From the NCBI GenBank assembly GCA_024278345.1, contig JAJRTK010000381.1, positions 1 to 10,001 of the forward strand: 10,001 bases of DNA, in the 5' to 3' direction. Positions 6,850 through 10,001 of the stretch are shown here, piece after piece; position 1 is the stretch's first letter; each line of letters begins with the position of its first letter. Both the position numbers and the translations under genes were made by a program. Below the pieces are notes generated by a model. That model had not been told where the DNA came from. It worked only from the letters and a program-made list of their open reading frames with translations, and searched no databases. This DNA is from a bacterium (GTDB taxonomy: Bacteria > CSSED10-310 > JAJRTK01).

Positions 6850-6927
6850 AACCCTTGACCGCGGGTTGCTCGCCACGGACCCTGACCTAGCAGTTCGCGG
6901 TTTTCCTGTCGAAGCGGGTAAGTTGTC

Positions 6928-8898
6928 ATGTGCTCGTTCATTCTCCGTTCCGAATTCGAACCTCAAGGGGACCAAGCCAAGGCCATAGAATCCCTTTACT
7001 ATGGGTTGGGACAAGGGACGAAACACCAGGTCCTTCTTGGGGTCACCGGTTCCGGCAAGACCTACACCATGGCCAAGGTCGTGGAAAAAGTCCAACGACC
7101 GACTCTGGTCATCGCCCATAACAAGACGCTGGTGGCACAGCTCTACCGCGAGTTCAAGGACTTCTTCCCCGACAACGCCGTGGAGTACTTCGTCAGCTAC
7201 TATGACTACTATCAGCCCGAAGCCTACATCCCGTCGTCGGACACTTACATCGGAAAGGATGCTCAGGTAAACGACGAAATCGACAAGATGCGCCACGCGG
7301 CGACGCGCTCCCTCTATGATCGAAGGGACGTCATCATCGTCGCATCGGTTTCTTGCATCTATGGCCTCGGCGCGCCGGAGCTGTACTACGGAATGGTCAT
7401 CGACATAGAAGTCGGCAAAAGTTTCCAACGGGGCAAGCTCCTCAAAGCACTGGTGGAAATCCAGTACGAGCGAAACGACATCGATTTTCACCGTGGCACC
7501 TTTCGGGTCCGCGGGGATGTCGTAGACATCTGGCCCGTCTATCTTGACGAAGCGATCCGGATCGAGCTCTTTGGCGATGAAGTGGAGGCGATCGGACTTT
7601 TTGACCCCTTGACGAACCGCAAACAGGAAGAGCGCCAAAAAACAGCGATCTACCCCTCCAGCCATTACGTCCTGGAAGAGGCCGTACGGAAACGGGCCTT
7701 CAAAACAATTGAATCGGAGCTCGCCCACCGGCTTGCCTGGTTCGAGGAAAACCAGAAATACCTCGAAGCCCAGCGCATCCACCAACGCACCCTCTACGAC
7801 CTGGAGATGATCCGGGAAATCGGCTTCTGTCCTGGCATCGAAAACTACTCGCGGCACCTCACGGGCCGGGAAGCGGGCGAACCACCCCCCACGCTCCTCG
7901 ACTATTTCCCCGACGATTTTCTGGTTTTTTTGGACGAATCTCACCAGACACTTCCCCAGCTCCGGGCGATGTGGCATGGCGACCGCTCCCGCAAGACGAC
8001 TCTGGTGGAACATGGTTTTCGCCTCCCGTCCGCCATCGACAACCGTCCGCTGGCCTTCGAAGAGTTCCAAAAGAAGCTCGGCCAAGTCGTCTATGTCTCG
8101 GCGACGCCAGGCCCCTACGAGCTGTCAAGGCCCGGTGTACGGATCGCCGAGCTCATCGTGCGGCCCACGGGACTCATTGATCCGGCCATTGAAGTGCGGC
8201 CGGCACAATACCAAGTAGACGACCTTCTGGGGGAGCTCCACCGCACCACCGACCGCGGATGGCGGGTCCTGGTGACCACCCTGACGAAGCGGATGGCTGA
8301 GGACCTCATGGAGTTTTACCGCGAAGCGGGCGTCCGAGTCCGGTATCTCCATTCGGAAATCGACACGCTGGAGAGGACGGAGATCATTCGCAAGCTGCGC
8401 CTGGGAGAATTTGATGTACTGGTAGGAATCAACCTTCTTCGAGAGGGTCTCGATCTTCCGGAAGTGGCTCTGGTGGCCATCCTGGACGCCGACAAGGAGG
8501 GTTTCTTGCGCTCCTACGGGTCCCTGATCCAGACCATCGGCAGAGCGGCCAGGAACGTCGAGGGCCGGGTGATCCTCTACGCCGACCGGATCACCGATTC
8601 CATGCGCAGGGCAATGGACGAGACAAACCGACGCCGTGAGCTCCAACTCGCCTATAATCTCGAGCATGGCATCACTCCCAAGACCATCGTCAAACAGATC
8701 CCACAGGCATTCCGGTACGGTCTTGCCCAAAAAAAGGAAACCACCACAGACGAAGCCGACTCCAGGGAGGAGCTAGCAGACCTGATCATCGAACTGGAGA
8801 CCGAAATGCAGCGCTTGGCCGCAAAGCTCTTGTTTGAAGAAGCCGCCAAGGTGAGGGACCATCTCCTGGAGCTCCGCCGGCAGTTCGACAATCTTTGA
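6928..8898 (+). CDS. uvrB: Excinuclease ABC subunit UvrB
   Basis: This 656-residue UvrB is the DNA-damage verification helicase of nucleotide excision repair. It receives damaged DNA from UvrA2 and recruits UvrC for incision. In order it shows the N-terminal SEFEPQGDQ, Walker A GVTGSGKT at 38-45, and the damage-probing beta-hairpin region [17 protein letters not shown] from 91. Then come helicase motif II DESH at 336-339, VSATPGPYE near 390, [10 protein letters not shown] near 503 and motif [11 protein letters not shown] at 535-543. A C-terminal UVR motif (about 615-650, [20 protein letters not shown]) is the UvrC-interaction helix pair. Length and motifs are all normal, so the enzyme should be active. 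The start at 6928 fits the family's N-terminus, though the upstream ribosome binding site (GGGTAAG) is weak. uvrC follows 11 nt after the stop, forming an operon. No clear LexA box or strong promoter was found in the 123 nt upstream. Confidence 0.98.
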   Translation: MCSFILRSEFEPQGDQAKAIESLYYGLGQGTKHQVLLGVTGSGKTYTMAKVVEKVQRPTLVIAHNKTLVAQLYREFKDFFPDNAVEYFVSYYDYYQPEAYIPSSDTYIGKDAQVNDEIDKMRHAATRSLYDRRDVIIVASVSCIYGLGAPELYYGMVIDIEVGKSFQRGKLLKALVEIQYERNDIDFHRGTFRVRGDVVDIWPVYLDEAIRIELFGDEVEAIGLFDPLTNRKQEERQKTAIYPSSHYVLEEAVRKRAFKTIESELAHRLAWFEENQKYLEAQRIHQRTLYDLEMIREIGFCPGIENYSRHLTGREAGEPPPTLLDYFPDDFLVFLDESHQTLPQLRAMWHGDRSRKTTLVEHGFRLPSAIDNRPLAFEEFQKKLGQVVYVSATPGPYELSRPGVRIAELIVRPTGLIDPAIEVRPAQYQVDDLLGELHRTTDRGWRVLVTTLTKRMAEDLMEFYREAGVRVRYLHSEIDTLERTEIIRKLRLGEFDVLVGINLLREGLDLPEVALVAILDADKEGFLRSYGSLIQTIGRAARNVEGRVILYADRITDSMRRAMDETNRRRELQLAYNLEHGITPKTIVKQIPQAFRYGLAQKKETTTDEADSREELADLIIELETEMQRLAAKLLFEEAAKVRDHLLELRRQFDNL

Positions 8899-8909
8899 GA
8901 ATCAATTCC

Positions 8910-10001
8910 ATGCTCGACCCCGAGACAATCCGCAAGCTCCCGGAGGAACCGGGGGTCTATCTCATGAAGGATGGAGAGGGAACGATCCTCTACGTCGGCA
9001 AAGCGAAACGCCTCCGCCGGCGGGTCGCCTCCTATCTGCGGCAGCCGCAGACGCCTCGGACGGCAATGCTGGTGTCCAAGATCGCAAGCCTTGATTTCAT
9101 TGTCACCGACAACGAAGTGGAAGCTCTAATCCTGGAGTCAAACTTGGTCAAGCAGCATAAGCCTCACTTCAACATCCTTCTGAAAGACGACAAACACTAC
9201 CCCTACATCAAGATCACCACGACCGATTCCTTTCCCCGCCTAGAAGTGGTCCGGCGGATCGAAAAAGATGGCGGTACCTATTTCGGACCCTACCCATCGG
9301 CGTCGGCCATGAGAAGAGTCATTGACATCATTGATCGCCATTTCCAGCTCCGAAAGCGCAACACCGCCATGGACGCCCATCCCAAACGGCCCTGCCTCAA
9401 CTACCAGATTGGCCGTTGCCTGGCCCCCTGCGCCCACAAGATCGATGAAGCACGCTACAACACCATCGTCGGGGATGTGATCCAGTTTTTGCGAGGCCAC
9501 TCCACCCAGCTCCAAGAAGAGATCCAAGCGCGAATGCAGGAAGCGGCTGAGCGGCTGGACTTCGAAACCGCGGCGCAGCTCCGAAACGAGCTCCAGGCCG
9601 TGGATGAGATCTTTGAAAAACAGAAAATGATCGACCCGAAACTTCGGGATCAGGATGTCCTGGCCGCACACCAGGATGGGGGCGATCTCGAAGTCATCCT
9701 CCTGACCATCCGGCGGGGCCACCTGGTGGGACAGCGCCGCCTGAGCTTGGGAAAGATGGATGCCGGCCTGGAAGACGAGGCTCTGGAGGCCTTCATCAAG
9801 CAGCACTACGTCCACCCAGCCCAGGTTCCCACCGAGCTCCTCTTGGACCGGAGACTGGAAGAGGTGAAAAGCCTGGAATCCTTCCTGGCCCACCTGGCGG
9901 GAAGGCGCGTAAAAATCCGCCGCGCAGTTCGAGGCCAAGGGCGGCGCCTTGTGGAGATGGCAGCCAAAAACTGCCAGCTCTCCCTCTTAGCCAGGCGAAT
10001 A
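8910..10001 (+). CDS. uvrC: Excinuclease ABC subunit UvrC, N-terminal part (partial at window end)
   Basis: The frame from ATG 8910 stays open to the window edge, giving 364 of roughly 600 residues. UvrC makes the two cuts flanking a lesion held by UvrB. The GIY-YIG nuclease domain for the 3' incision spans about 10-90: PGVYLMKDGEGTILYVGKAK, an Arg-rich helix, and the catalytic Glu76 in LILESNLVKQHKP. The pattern GTYFGPYP follows near 122. Next is the Fe-S region RPCLNYQIGRCLAPC with C162, C170 and C174. The first cluster cysteine, C154 in E. coli, is replaced by R150 here (FQLRKRN). A UVR motif that binds UvrB covers about 203-238. The RNase H-like 5'-incision domain and helix-hairpin-helix end lie beyond the window. 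The gene starts 11 nt after the uvrB stop, with only a weak GAGA overlapping the uvrB end as ribosome binding site, so translational coupling is likely. Confidence 0.97.
   Translation, partial: MLDPETIRKLPEEPGVYLMKDGEGTILYVGKAKRLRRRVASYLRQPQTPRTAMLVSKIASLDFIVTDNEVEALILESNLVKQHKPHFNILLKDDKHYPYIKITTTDSFPRLEVVRRIEKDGGTYFGPYPSASAMRRVIDIIDRHFQLRKRNTAMDAHPKRPCLNYQIGRCLAPCAHKIDEARYNTIVGDVIQFLRGHSTQLQEEIQARMQEAAERLDFETAAQLRNELQAVDEIFEKQKMIDPKLRDQDVLAAHQDGGDLEVILLTIRRGHLVGQRRLSLGKMDAGLEDEALEAFIKQHYVHPAQVPTELLLDRRLEEVKSLESFLAHLAGRRVKIRRAVRGQGRRLVEMAAKNCQLSLLARRI

Noticed and set aside
6855-6893. uvrB promoter using TTGACC at 6855 or TTGCTC at 6866
   Set aside because: The first has no -10 at suitable spacing. 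The second has only TAGCAG after 16 nt, too weak to annotate.
6805-8085. 427-codon upstream extension of the FHA-gene frame, antisense to uvrB
   Set aside because: It has no domain resemblance, lies fully opposite a strongly conserved uvrB, and the TPR-like sequence starts only after the ATG at 6804. It is a shadow frame caused by codon bias.
8125-8730. 201-codon minus-strand frame opposite uvrB
   Set aside because: Antisense to the conserved helicase motifs of uvrB, with no domain.
9240-9938. 232-codon minus-strand frame opposite uvrC
   Set aside because: Antisense to conserved uvrC sequence; it is open only because of codon bias.

Overview
The window is a stretch of bacterial chromosome with moderately high GC content and seven protein genes. 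From left to right they are the last 32 codons of pgpA (+), then four genes on the minus strand, then uvrB and the first 364 codons of uvrC (+). Read in their own direction, the minus-strand genes are a TPR/FHA scaffold protein, a double-domain KaiC-like ATPase, a soluble histidine kinase and an adenosine deaminase-family enzyme. No rRNA, tRNA, CRISPR array, insertion sequence or integrase was seen. The organism is a bacterium, since UvrB/UvrC and PgpA are bacterial, but the sequence does not fix the phylum. Gene content would fit a Gram-negative lineage such as Verrucomicrobiota, Acidobacteriota or Nitrospirota; this is a weak inference.

Layout: pgpA ends at 99 and converges on the deaminase gene (229-1488, minus). 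Upstream of the deaminase, after a 201-nt leader with a possible extended -10 promoter, is the histidine kinase gene (1690-3030, minus, possibly starting at 3099). The kaiC-like gene (3118-4728, minus) lies immediately upstream of it. A 174-nt gap (4729-4902) holds a notable inverted repeat. It separates the kaiC-like gene from the TPR/FHA gene (4903-6804, minus). The 123 nt from 6805 to 6927 is a divergent promoter region between the FHA gene and uvrB. uvrB and uvrC are 11 nt apart and form a repair operon.

How the genes may work together: uvrB and uvrC encode the damage-loading and incision subunits of nucleotide excision repair. The four minus-strand genes look like a cytosolic signalling set. 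The FHA protein could bind phosphothreonine partners, the KaiC-like protein is an ATP-driven RecA-fold switch, and the histidine kinase may read its state, as SasA or CikA do for cyanobacterial KaiC. The deaminase is farther away and its link to the set is only positional. No kaiA, kaiB or response regulator gene is present here.

The most notable sequence details are four. The KaiC-like protein lacks the autophosphorylation residues of clock KaiC and has Arg in place of one CII glutamate. The deaminase has Asn where the second Asp of the usual TDD motif is expected. The second FHA domain has lost its phosphopeptide-binding residues. UvrC has Arg replacing the first of the four cysteines that hold the Fe-S cluster in E. 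coli UvrC.
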